In this document: positions 25,942-33,569 of the stretch, in pieces
Layout: the number at the start of each line of letters is the position of its first letter
Position numbering within the stretch: position 1 is the stretch's first letter
NCBI GenBank assembly: GCA_016722025.1
Contig: JADKGZ010000021.1
Coordinates: 17,107 to 81,106, forward strand
DNA: 64,000 nt
Direction of reading: 5' to 3'
Source: Acidimicrobiaceae bacterium
GTDB taxonomy: Bacteria > Actinomycetota > Acidimicrobiia > Acidimicrobiales > Ilumatobacteraceae
Notes under the pieces: model-generated
The model's database searches: none
The model's input: the letters and a program-made list of their open reading frames with translations, nothing else
What the model was told of the DNA's origin: nothing
Program-made: the position numbers and the translations under genes

Positions 25942-26070
25942 TTGTCCGATTCCTCGCAGCGGCGTTTCGGACGGGTCTCGTCGACCCCGGCGCGGTCTCC
26001 CGGTTCGACGCCGGTTCGCAACCGACCGGCTTGACGGGTGAATCGCCGACCGGCTTGACATAAGACTTCA

Positions 26071-26107
26071 TATAAGTGTTCCTTGCCTTCGGAGGGGAAC
26101 ACTTATA
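26071..26107. promoter_or_regulatory. Palindromic operator upstream of the AbiE-like pair
   Basis: TATAAGTGTTCC (26071-26082) and GGAACACTTATA (26096-26107) form perfect 12-bp arms with a 13-base spacer, ending ten bases before the GTG of the HTH gene. Inverted repeats of this type are bound by AbiEi antitoxins to repress their own operon. TTGACA at 26055-26060 lies close by. Confidence 0.65.
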
Positions 26108-26117
26108 CCCTTGCCTT

Positions 26118-26804
26118 GTGGCCGCGTCGCCTGCCTCCAAGAACGCCGTCCGCCGATGGGGGGCAGGAACAGCGGCGATCGCCCGCGCCCTGATTGCTGC
26201 GAAGGAGCCGCTGACCGGCGTGGCGCTGGCCGAAGCGGTCGGGGTCAGCCAACCGCGAGCGTCGCAGGTCATCCGGCAGCTGGCGGAGCAAACGGCGGTA
26301 CGAGCCACGGATGATGGGTACGTCGGTCGATCAGCGAAGCTGCTCGACCTGTACGAGCGGCGCGCTCGCCCAGCGCTCGTACAGGCCGAGTCGTTCTGGT
26401 ACAGCACGCGGCCCCTGTCAGATCAGGCGGCTCGAGTCCTTCGCCTGGCGCGTGTCACCACGACCGACGTTGCCTTCTCGGCCGACCTTGGGCCGGATCT
26501 GCTGGTGCCATGGCGGCACCCCACACTCGCAGTCGTCTACGCGAGCGGGGCGTTGGACCTGAGCGACGCCGGGTTCGTGCAGGCAGAAGGCCGCCCAGAC
26601 GCGAGTGTCATCGTGCGCTGGACGACCGACCGGACGCTGCTCGCTCCGGCCCCTCCTTGGCCGAGAGTCGTCGACGACATCCCACTGACCGACCCGACTC
26701 AGCAATGGTGGGACCTGATTGATCTCGGTGGCGAGGACCGCCGAGAGGCCGCCGATCGACTGCGCGCCGCGATCGTTGGCCACACGATTCCGGGTGGAGC
26801 ATGA
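26118..26804 (+). CDS. AbiEi-like winged-helix antitoxin/repressor
   Basis: The protein has 228 residues with GTG start 26118. Residues about 12-70 form a helix-turn-helix (VALAEAVGVSQPRASQVIRQL) with a wing, and the rest is a mixed domain with no motif I recognise. The next gene encodes a nucleotidyltransferase of the AbiEii type and overlaps by ATGA, matching the order of type IV AbiE systems in which AbiEi represses transcription and opposes the toxin. The palindrome just upstream supports self-regulation. The pair lies immediately outside attR, so it belongs to the host or to another island. Confidence 0.7.
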   Translation: MAASPASKNAVRRWGAGTAAIARALIAAKEPLTGVALAEAVGVSQPRASQVIRQLAEQTAVRATDDGYVGRSAKLLDLYERRARPALVQAESFWYSTRPLSDQAARVLRLARVTTTDVAFSADLGPDLLVPWRHPTLAVVYASGALDLSDAGFVQAEGRPDASVIVRWTTDRTLLAPAPPWPRVVDDIPLTDPTQQWWDLIDLGGEDRREAADRLRAAIVGHTIPGGA

Positions 26805-27634
26805 GCCCAGCGAGGGTCGGGCTCGCCAGCCTCTCCGCGGCGATGGACGGTGGGTTCACCGCGATCGCAGACGTCAGCGAGGCGATGTCGGTCGCCGGGG
26901 CCGAGGGCGACTACCGGCTGATCGGTGGCGTGACCGTGATGCTGCACATCCAACGACTCGGACTCGACCTCCCGCTGCGAGCGACGGGCGACGCGGACTT
27001 CGGCGTCCCACCGCACGTGCTCCGTCGACCCGACCTCGTTCAGGCGATCGAGCGCCTCGGCTACCACAAGGTCTTCGGCAACCGATGGGAACGGCAACTC
27101 GATGAGCGCCGAGTCGCGGCCGTCGACTTGCTCGTGCCTGCGTACCGCTCGCGTGCCCGCGACACGGTCACGGTAGGAGATGTCGTGACAACCGAGGTGC
27201 CGGGCCTCGCCGAAGCACTGCGCCGGCAGGCCATCAAGGTCGACGCTGAGCTTCGACTCACGGACGGCACCCGACTCGGGGCGACCGTGGTGCTACCCGA
27301 CGCGATCGGGACCCTGGCCATGAAGGCACTCGTCCGGGGAGTGCGCACAGAGTGGCGAGACGCCGAGGACCTTTGGCGCTGTCTCGAGATCGCCGCCGCC
27401 GAGGGCGTCGAGCCGTCCGATTTCGATCACAGCGCAACGCTTCGCGATCTGCGCCTGGTGTTGTGGCGGGAGCTCGGACCTGGAGGCGCTGCTGTCGGAA
27501 CCCTGGCCGAACGCCTGCAGGACGATGCTGCGGCGCGGCTCCGCACACGCCTTCGGGCCTTGCTGGCTGAGGTCGTCGGCGAAGGAGACAGCCGACACAA
27601 CGTCTCCGGCGGCGACGGGGATTCGCCCGCGTGA
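26801..27634 (+). CDS. AbiEii-like nucleotidyltransferase toxin
   Basis: The protein has 277 residues. The DNA-polymerase-beta-type nucleotidyltransferase core is visible as LIGGVTVMLHIQR (Gly-Gly at 42-43) followed by ATGDADFGV with acidic Asp64 and Asp66, and a later VDLLVP strand for the third acidic residue. AbiEii proteins transfer nucleotides to a target, in known cases tRNA, and stop growth. Start ATG 26801 overlaps the stop of the HTH gene. The C-terminal 60 residues are helical and end in a Gly-rich tail. Confidence 0.75.
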   Translation: MSPARVGLASLSAAMDGGFTAIADVSEAMSVAGAEGDYRLIGGVTVMLHIQRLGLDLPLRATGDADFGVPPHVLRRPDLVQAIERLGYHKVFGNRWERQLDERRVAAVDLLVPAYRSRARDTVTVGDVVTTEVPGLAEALRRQAIKVDAELRLTDGTRLGATVVLPDAIGTLAMKALVRGVRTEWRDAEDLWRCLEIAAAEGVEPSDFDHSATLRDLRLVLWRELGPGGAAVGTLAERLQDDAAARLRTRLRALLAEVVGEGDSRHNVSGGDGDSPA

Positions 27635-27693
27635 GCTTGGCTGTGATGCAACCCAGCCCTGTCAGCTGCGGAGAAAGCGCCGACGGAACCTCG

Positions 27694-28503
27694 TCAACGG
27701 CCGATGGCGTTGTCGAGTAGGCGGCGATGGTCGAGCATCCACGCAGCGGCTCGGGCGCGCCAGGTAACGCCCCACAGGACTGGGAACCCATCGGCTGCGG
27801 GGCTCACGGTGTCGGGACCGACTCCGTACCCGGCCGCCTCCTCACGCGCACTGCGAATGGCGAACTCTATGAGCTTGTCCACGAAGCCGGCCCGGTCCGA
27901 CCTTCCGAGTTCGTAGCCATCGACGATCAGAGCCAGTTGTCGGGCGCGGGCGGCCGCGGGCGGAAGGTCGTTCAAGTCGCCGACGTCGTCGTCGTGCAAC
28001 TGCGCGTTCAACCAGCCAACTTGCGCCAGCTCCCAGTGCGCATCGACGGGGCCGGCGTTGTCCCAATCGATGAAGGCCACCGGCAGACCATCACGGGCGA
28101 GGATGTTCCAGGGGCCGAGGTCGCCATGACCGATCACCGGGGCGTGGCCAGGCAACGTGCGAGCGAACCACGGCCGCCACACCACTTCGGTTGGCGGCAC
28201 GAACGATGCCGTCGCGTGGTGCAGTCGTCGAAGCAGGTGCCCAACCTGCCACGCGGCCTCGTCCGACCACGCCTTGGGCTGAGGGCTCTCACCGTCGATG
28301 AACCTGAGCTGCTCACGCCCGTCTGCCGCGAAGCCACTGCCCACCGGACACGGCGCGGCGTCGAAGCCGGCTCGACGCAGGTGCACCAACAGAGCGATGA
28401 CGGTCTCGCTCTGGGGCTTGGCCGATCGCAACACCACGTCGCCAGACTTACGGACGTCGGTCTGCCATCCACCCTCGAGTGGCTGTTCCACGTCATCCTG
28501 CAC
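27694..28503 (-). CDS. Aminoglycoside phosphotransferase-family kinase
   Basis: The protein has 269 residues. The catalytic loop VIGHGDLGPWNIL (Asp of HGD) and the metal-binding FIDWDNAGPVD are both intact, as in the APH/choline kinase family. The N-terminal lobe is short and lacks a clear P-loop. Such small actinobacterial members phosphorylate small molecules, sometimes antibiotics, but the substrate cannot be predicted. It is convergent with the AbiE-like pair. Confidence 0.83.
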   Translation of the reverse strand: MQDDVEQPLEGGWQTDVRKSGDVVLRSAKPQSETVIALLVHLRRAGFDAAPCPVGSGFAADGREQLRFIDGESPQPKAWSDEAAWQVGHLLRRLHHATASFVPPTEVVWRPWFARTLPGHAPVIGHGDLGPWNILARDGLPVAFIDWDNAGPVDAHWELAQVGWLNAQLHDDDVGDLNDLPPAAARARQLALIVDGYELGRSDRAGFVDKLIEFAIRSAREEAAGYGVGPDTVSPAADGFPVLWGVTWRARAAAWMLDHRRLLDNAIGR

Positions 28504-28655
28504 AGCACCACGATCTCACGTCCGAGACCGCTCCGTCTCCGAGGTTTCGTTGGCCAAGGCTCAGTGAGACTGGACACACCGAGGATGAGACACGGTGCCC
28601 AGAGCTGTCGCAGGAGCGCGGCCCGGTCGGCCCGGGCTGCGCGTCCGACGCGTCG

Positions 28656-28898
28656 ATGACTCTCTGCACCGTGCTCACCTTCGACGACGACCACAAGCTC
28701 GTCGACTTCGTCTCCGACGACCGGCTGCGCTCCTCCACCGACGGCCGGACGTTCATCCGACAGCGGTGGTCGACTCCGGTCACCGACTACCGGGTCTTCG
28801 ATGGCCGGCGCGTGGGTGCCCTCGGCCATGCGCGCTGGCATCCCGACGACGAACCGACCTTCGACTACCTCGAGTTCCACGTTGACGGCATCAGCTAG
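28656..28898 (+). pseudogene. C-terminal remnant of a DUF6544-type protein
   Basis: Only 80 residues are present. The segment with DGRTFIRQRWSTPVTDYRVF followed by a Trp-His-Pro and a final FDYLEFHVDG matches the end of DUF6544-family proteins, which are normally over 200 residues. No N-terminal part is found in any frame upstream, and ATG 28656 has no good ribosome site. Most likely a decayed gene, though a short expressed protein cannot be excluded. Confidence 0.45.
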
Positions 28899-29157
28899 CT
28901 CGAGCCCGGTCACGCTGATCGCACGAGCGGCATGCCCGTGGTGGCACCGGATCGGTGGAGCGACGAGAAGGGAGCGTTGCCGAGCTGAACGGACACCCTC
29001 GACAGCGGTCATCGAGCCAGGTCGCCTGAATGCGCCTGCGACGCGACCGTGCTGCCTGCGTTGCTTCCTGTCTCGTCCGACACCACCAACACGAGCGCTG
29101 GACAGGGGTCGAAGCCCTGCGCAGCATGGCTGACGAGTGGCTGTCTACGCTGAACCG

Positions 29158-29760
29158 ATGGGCGAGCCGGCATCTGACTTCGTGGTGCTGCTGGTGGGCG
29201 GCGCGAGCGGTTCTGGGAAGACCAGTTTGGGCCAGCCGCTGGCCCGGAGGCTGGGGGTGAACCTCACCGAGGTCGACGACATCCAGATCGCGCTCGAGGC
29301 AGCGACGACCGAGCGCGACTTGCCGCTGCTGCACTTCTGGAGAAACCACCTCGACGAGTACTCCACCTGGTCCGACGACCGTCGTGTCGCGCACCACATC
29401 CGGATCTGTCGCGAGGTGTTCCAGCCGGTGATGCGGGCGATCATCGCCGACCACCTGGCCACGGGCATTCGGGTCGTCTACGAGGGCGACTTCCTGCTCC
29501 CCGAGATGGCTTCGTTCGCGACGTACGGCGACGAGCCGAACGCCGGCAGGGTGCGAGCGCTCTTCGTGTCGGAACCCGACGAGACCCAGATCGCCGACAA
29601 CTACCGGGCCCGCGAAGGCGAGGTGAAGCCCGAGCGGGCTCGGACGAGCGCGCTGTTCGACGCGTTCTTGCGTGCCGAATGCGCCCGCTACGACGTGCCC
29701 GTCGTGCATGCACGGCCCTGGCCAAGCGTGGTCGAACGCGCCATGGCCGCTCTGCGATGA
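29158..29760 (+). CDS. P-loop kinase-like ATPase
   Basis: The protein has about 200 residues. Walker A is GGASGSGKTS near the N-terminus; VYEGDFLLPE could be the Walker B region, and the C-terminal half holds Arg-rich lid-like helices (NYRAREGEVKPERAR). It resembles small-molecule kinases such as 2-phosphoglycerate kinase-like proteins. ATG 29158 or GTG 29137 may be the start. The gap before it (28899-29157) shows no feature. Confidence 0.7.
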   Translation: MGEPASDFVVLLVGGASGSGKTSLGQPLARRLGVNLTEVDDIQIALEAATTERDLPLLHFWRNHLDEYSTWSDDRRVAHHIRICREVFQPVMRAIIADHLATGIRVVYEGDFLLPEMASFATYGDEPNAGRVRALFVSEPDETQIADNYRAREGEVKPERARTSALFDAFLRAECARYDVPVVHARPWPSVVERAMAALR

Positions 29761-29790
29761 CGACGCACCCTCGCTTGAATCAGTAGGTGT

Positions 29791-29832
29791 CCGTTCCGGG
29801 ACGCAATGTTCGTCCACTGGATACCGGAACGG
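29791..29832. terminator. Possible bidirectional terminator hairpin
   Basis: CCGTTCCGG (29791-29799) and CCGGAACGG (29824-29832) form perfect 9-bp arms between two convergent genes. The loop is long (24 bases) and no T-run follows, so the call is weak. Confidence 0.35.
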
Positions 29833-29855
29833 CATCCTCAGAGCAGATCTGACGG

Positions 29856-30044
29856 TCAGTGCTTGGTGAGCTTGTCCTTCAACTCGTCGACCAGGTCCTC
29901 GGCCTTGTCCTTGACACCTTCCAAGAACTCCTTGACCTCGCCCGCCTTCTGGTCGGCCTTGCCTTCCTTCTTCAGATCCTCGTTGTCCGTGAGGTCACCC
30001 ACGGCTTGCTTCACTTTGCCCTTGAGCTGATCCTTGTTGTCCAC
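29856..30044 (-). CDS. CsbD-family stress protein
   Basis: The protein has 62 residues, highly charged: DNKDQLKGKVKQAVGDLTDN then a Lys/Glu/Asp-rich tail. This is the CsbD pattern; CsbD is a sigma-B-dependent general stress protein in Bacillus with no known activity. GTG 30044 is chosen because GGGAG lies just upstream; longer frames would run through that site. It is preceded by a tiny membrane-protein gene on the same strand, with which it probably forms a transcription unit. Confidence 0.88.
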   Translation of the reverse strand: MDNKDQLKGKVKQAVGDLTDNEDLKKEGKADQKAGEVKEFLEGVKDKAEDLVDELKDKLTKH

Positions 30045-30083
30045 GACAACTCCCTTCTCTCCTTCGGTCGCGCCCGAAGCCAT

Positions 30084-30155
30084 TCACCGGCGCATCAACA
30101 ACACGATGACGACGATGAGCAGAATGAGACCGACTGCCCCTCCACCGATGTACAT
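30084..30155 (-). CDS. 23-residue single-span membrane peptide
   Basis: ATG 30155 is preceded by GAGGAG with proper spacing and encodes MYIGGGAVGLILLIVVIVLL followed by MRR and a stop. It is one hydrophobic helix with a Gly-rich start and basic end, so it should sit in the membrane with the C-terminus inside. It lies 39 bases upstream of the CsbD gene on the same strand. Tiny membrane proteins next to stress genes are often missed by gene finders. Confidence 0.6.
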   Translation of the reverse strand: MYIGGGAVGLILLIVVIVLLMRR

Positions 30156-30319
30156 GGTCACTCCTCTCGTGGCGAGACCGCTTGCCACATCTGGGAGATC
30201 ATCATTCTGCAGCCATCTCGCTGCCGGAAGAGGCCTGCGACCTCCAGTACCATGATCGTCAGTTCGTCATCGTGTTCGTACCGCGCTGACGGCAGCGCGA
30301 GACGATAGGGGTGCTGACG

Positions 30320-30487
30320 ATGAACGACGAGCGACGATCGGGAGTCGGGTTCTTCCGTGGCCTGTTGGCGGTTCTGCGCGGCATTGCTCATGCCTTCGGA
30401 ACGGTGCTCGGCCTGTTCGGACGCGGCCTCTCGGCGGTCACCCGCCGCTCACGACACACGACAGGCGACGGACCTCAGGACAGCTGA
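30320..30487 (+). CDS. Possible small protein (55 residues)
   Basis: From ATG 30320 (or GTG 30311) the frame encodes a basic N-terminus, a moderately hydrophobic helix (FFRGLLAVLRGIAHAFGTVLG) interrupted by Arg and His, and a basic tail. No strong ribosome site is visible. It could be a small membrane-associated protein; the evidence is thin. Confidence 0.35.
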   Translation: MNDERRSGVGFFRGLLAVLRGIAHAFGTVLGLFGRGLSAVTRRSRHTTGDGPQDS

Positions 30488-30579
30488 GAGGCTGTTGCAG
30501 CCGCCCGGCCGAGGGCGACGTGCCAGCCCGCGAATGCGCTTGGCGATCGGGCGGGCAAAGGGTTCATAGAGTCTCGGGG

Positions 30580-31288
30580 ATGGACGATCATCTGGGACGC
30601 GTGTACGACTCGATGGCCTCGATGTTCGAGCGGCACGCGGCCGATGGGGCGTACAACGCGCACTACGACCGGCCGGCGCTCTTGGAGCTGCTCGGTGACG
30701 TCCGCGGCAAGCGTGTGCTCGACGCCGGTTGTGGCCCGGGCTTCTACTCCGAACAGCTCATCGAGCGGGGCGCGCAGGTCGTGGCGATCGACGCGAGCGA
30801 ACCCATGGTCGAGCTGGCGAGAGCGCGGCTGGGTGACCGGTGCGTCGTCCAACAGCAGATGCTCGGCGAAGCGATGCCGTTCGACGACAACAGCTTCGAT
30901 GCCATCGTGTGTGCGCTGACGATCCACCACGTCGACGACCGCCACGCTGCGTTGGTCCAGCTGTGCCGGGTGCTGCGACCCGGCGGCGTGCTGGTGCTGT
31001 CGACGCAGCACCCGACGACCGACTGGTTGCACAAGGGCGGCTCGTACTTCGACGTCGTCGTGGAGACCGATGTGTGGAAGCGACCCGAAGGCAACTGGCA
31101 GGTGAGCTTCTGGCGGGAGCCGCTGACCTCGTTGTGTGACGCCATCTTCCGCGGGCTTCTTGATCGAACGCCTCGTCGAACCACTGCCTGCAGACTCGAT
31201 GCGCGAACGGTGGCCGGAGTACCACGCCCAGCTCCTGGAGGAGCCCGGCTTCCTGCACCTGCGCCTGCTCAAACGCCCTGTCGTGTGA
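30580..31288 (+). CDS. SAM-dependent methyltransferase (frameshifted near the 3' end)
   Basis: Class I methyltransferase of about 236 residues. Motif I is VLDAGCGPGFYSEQL, motif II MPFDDNSFDAIVCAL, then VLRPGGVLVLSTQHP. It resembles UbiE/small-molecule methyltransferases. The frame breaks near 31149: the first frame reads into a long unrelated tail, while the next frame continues with AGFLIERLVEPLPADSMRER and ends in LLKRPVV and a stop at 31286-31288. Restoring two bases in the CCGCGGG run repairs it. The substrate is unknown. Confidence 0.8.
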
Positions 31289-31354
31289 CGCGCAGCGATC
31301 CCAAGTTGGCGACCGACCGCGCCTTCACGATCGATGCCGCCGAGCGTCTGCATC

Positions 31355-31369
31355 CTCGATCGAAGCCCG
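31355..31369 (+). repeat. Target site duplication, left copy
   Basis: CTCGATCGAAGCCCG is identical to 33071-33085 and directly flanks the insertion sequence. Confidence 0.8.
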
Positions 31370-33070
31370 TGTCAAGCCTCGGTACCCGCTTGACGCGGTG
31401 ACTTCGGTAGCTGGTCGACAGGTCGGGTTGGGTTCAGGCGGCGTTGATTCGGCGTGGCCGGCCACCGGGGTTGGCGAGCGCACCGTGTTCGCGGGTGCGG
31501 TCGTGCTTGATCTTGTGGCGGCGGATCAGCTGTTCACCGATGGAGATCTCGAGGTGCTCGCCGACGACAGCGACTTGCACCTGGCGATGTCGGAACTTGT
31601 TCCCGGCCCGATAGCAGGCACCGGCGAAGGAGACGTTGCCCGACGAATCGACCTTGCGAGTGACGGTCACCACCGACGCCGTCGGCCGAGCCTGGGGTTC
31701 CTTGCCGCGCACACTGCGGGTCATCCCGGCGGACTGCTTGGCCGGATCGTGCCGGCGGGCATGCGTCGCGATGAGCACGCCGCGGTGATGGATCTGCACC
31801 AGCCCGCCCTCGCAGACGACCTCGACGTTCTGCCCGGCGAGCCACACCCCGACCTTGTAGTGCGCCGAAGCGAAACTGATCGTCCCCTTCGACGCGACGC
31901 GTCGTGTCGCCGACGGCGGCATCATCCCAGCAGGATCCGCCACCGGCTCGACGGCCGGGCGTGCCGGCTCGTTGCGGGCGAGCTTGAACCGATCCCACGG
32001 TGTTGCCATCCCCAACGACTGGTGCGGACGGACATGGTTGTAGTGCTCGACCCACACATCCAACTGGGCCTGCGCATCGGCGATGTCGGCGAACACCTTG
32101 CCGTTCATGAACTCGACGCGCATCGTCTTGTGCCAGCGCTCGATCTTGCCGGTCGTGGTCGGCGACCGCGGCCTGGTGAGGATGTGCTTGATGCCGTTCT
32201 CCCTGCAGATCCTGTCAAACAGCACCTCACCAGTCCCAGGGCCGAAGCGGCCGGTGAACACCTTGCCGTTGTCCGTCAAGATCTCCGCCGGCACCCCATG
32301 ACGGCGCATCGCCAACGCGAGCGCATCACACGTCGGACGAGCTGTCGCCCGAGCAACGACGTGCGCCGAGATGCAGAACCTCGAGTGATCATCAACACCC
32401 GAGACGATCTTCGCCTCGCTGCCGTCGACGAGGCGGACGCCACCAACGATGTCCATCTGCCACAACTCCATCGCCCGCGACCGCTCCCAACGCCGATAGT
32501 CGTCACGCTTCCGTTTGCGCGCTGTTGGGGTGATCAACCGGTGACGCACCAGACAGCGATAGATCGACGACAACGTCGGCAACGGTGAGACCCCTTCCTT
32601 GCCGAGCTGATGTTGGATCGTGCGCTGACCCCACCCCGGATGCTCGCGGCGGACCGTCACCACCCGCGCTTCGACCTCCGGCGTCATCTGATGCGGACAC
32701 GACAACGGCTTCGCCGAACCATCCGCCAACCCGGCCAGACCCTGGGACGCGTACCTGCGCAACCACGAGTGCACCGTCTGACGCGTCACCCCGTTGCGAC
32801 GGGCCACATCCGTCACCGTCGCACCCTGATGTAACACCTCGAGCACTGCCTGATATCGCTGTTCCACGACGTTGAGCTCCACCAACACCAGCGAGACCCC
32901 CTCGACCCGGACGGGCCGACACGCCCGTCACCGAGAAGGCTGGCCCACACCGGACGCGTGAAGTGTCAAGCAGCTACCGGAGTCACTGTCGCCCAGCTAC
33001 CGGAGTCGCGTCCCAAAACTGTCACCCACCTACCGGAGCCACAACGTCAAGCATGAACCGAAGTCGCACA
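31370..33070 (-). mobile_element. IS481-family insertion sequence, complete, 1,701 bp
   Basis: The element is bounded by imperfect 26-bp inverted repeats at 31370-31395 and 33045-33070; both start TGT and share the block GCTTGACG, with CTTCGGT against CCTCGGT further out. A 15-bp direct repeat lies outside each end, at the upper limit of the 4-15 bp known for IS481. It contains one transposase gene on the minus strand. Inside the ends, extra copies of CTACCGGAGTC are present (32973, 32996, 33030) and as the inverse at 31398-31413. Insertion was in the gap after the methyltransferase gene and breaks no recognisable gene. Confidence 0.85.
31434..32888 (-). CDS. IS481-family transposase
   Basis: The protein has 484 residues. 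An N-terminal helix-turn-helix pair (TVTDVARRNGVTRQTVHSWL, followed by an HTH near 75-115) precedes the rve integrase core with the DDE triad in WQMDIVGG, ILTDNGKVF and TTGKIERWH, then ARPHQSLG-type NHVRPHQSLG. After about residue 310 there is a C-terminal extension with beta-strands, as in long IS481 members. The frame is intact and the inverted repeats are present, so the copy may be active. Confidence 0.92.
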   Translation of the reverse strand: MLVELNVVEQRYQAVLEVLHQGATVTDVARRNGVTRQTVHSWLRRYASQGLAGLADGSAKPLSCPHQMTPEVEARVVTVRREHPGWGQRTIQHQLGKEGVSPLPTLSSIYRCLVRHRLITPTARKRKRDDYRRWERSRAMELWQMDIVGGVRLVDGSEAKIVSGVDDHSRFCISAHVVARATARPTCDALALAMRRHGVPAEILTDNGKVFTGRFGPGTGEVLFDRICRENGIKHILTRPRSPTTTGKIERWHKTMRVEFMNGKVFADIADAQAQLDVWVEHYNHVRPHQSLGMATPWDRFKLARNEPARPAVEPVADPAGMMPPSATRRVASKGTISFASAHYKVGVWLAGQNVEVVCEGGLVQIHHRGVLIATHARRHDPAKQSAGMTRSVRGKEPQARPTASVVTVTRKVDSSGNVSFAGACYRAGNKFRHRQVQVAVVGEHLEISIGEQLIRRHKIKHDRTREHGALANPGGRPRRINAA

Positions 33071-33085
33071 CTCGATCGAAGCCCG
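33071..33085 (+). repeat. Target site duplication, right copy
   Basis: CTCGATCGAAGCCCG, identical to 31355-31369. Confidence 0.8.
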
Positions 33086-33140
33086 CTTGCGCGCAGGGCC
33101 GAGCCACTATCGTGACCTCGAGAGAACCGGAGGTTGAGCT

Positions 33141-33524
33141 ATGCCGATGCCCTTGTGGTGGGGACAGATCAACAAGCGGGTCTTCAACCCTCGGTCGGCG
33201 CGGAACGGCAAGTGGCAGGTGATTCGCCACGTCGGTCGCGTCTCGGGCCAGACGTATCGCACGCCGCTCGAAGCGCACCGTGTCGACGATGGGCTCATCA
33301 TCATGCTGGTCTACGGATCGCGCTGCGACTGGGTGCAGAACGTGCTTGCGGCCGGCACAGCACAGCTCGAGATCGAGGGTGAGACCGTCGATCTCGTCGC
33401 ACCGGAAGTCATCAGCGCCGAGCAAGCGTTCGCGCTACGACCGGTAGGCCTGAAGCGACCTCCCAAGCTCCTCAGGATCGACGAGTTCCTCAAGATGCGA
33501 CGAGCAGACGACGCACAGCAGTGA
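33141..33524 (+). CDS. F420H2-dependent nitroreductase-type protein (Ddn family)
   Basis: The protein has 127 residues with the split-barrel pattern of the deazaflavin-dependent nitroreductase family: NPRSARNGKWQVIRHVGRVSGQTYRTPLE at the N-terminus and a Tyr-Gly-Ser segment (LVYGSRCDWVQNV) that lines the cofactor site. Members use reduced coenzyme F420, a cofactor common in actinobacteria, to reduce quinones or nitro compounds. GGAGG at 33129-33133 supports ATG 33141. The gene follows the insertion sequence and stands alone. Confidence 0.85.
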   Translation: MPMPLWWGQINKRVFNPRSARNGKWQVIRHVGRVSGQTYRTPLEAHRVDDGLIIMLVYGSRCDWVQNVLAAGTAQLEIEGETVDLVAPEVISAEQAFALRPVGLKRPPKLLRIDEFLKMRRADDAQQ

Positions 33525-33569
33525 TCACCGCGCTCGTTCGCCGCATGGCGAGACGGGCAGCACGAGCCG

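Noticed and set aside
31398..32588. Plus-strand frame across the insertion sequence
   Set aside because: Antisense to the transposase, which carries an intact DDE triad.
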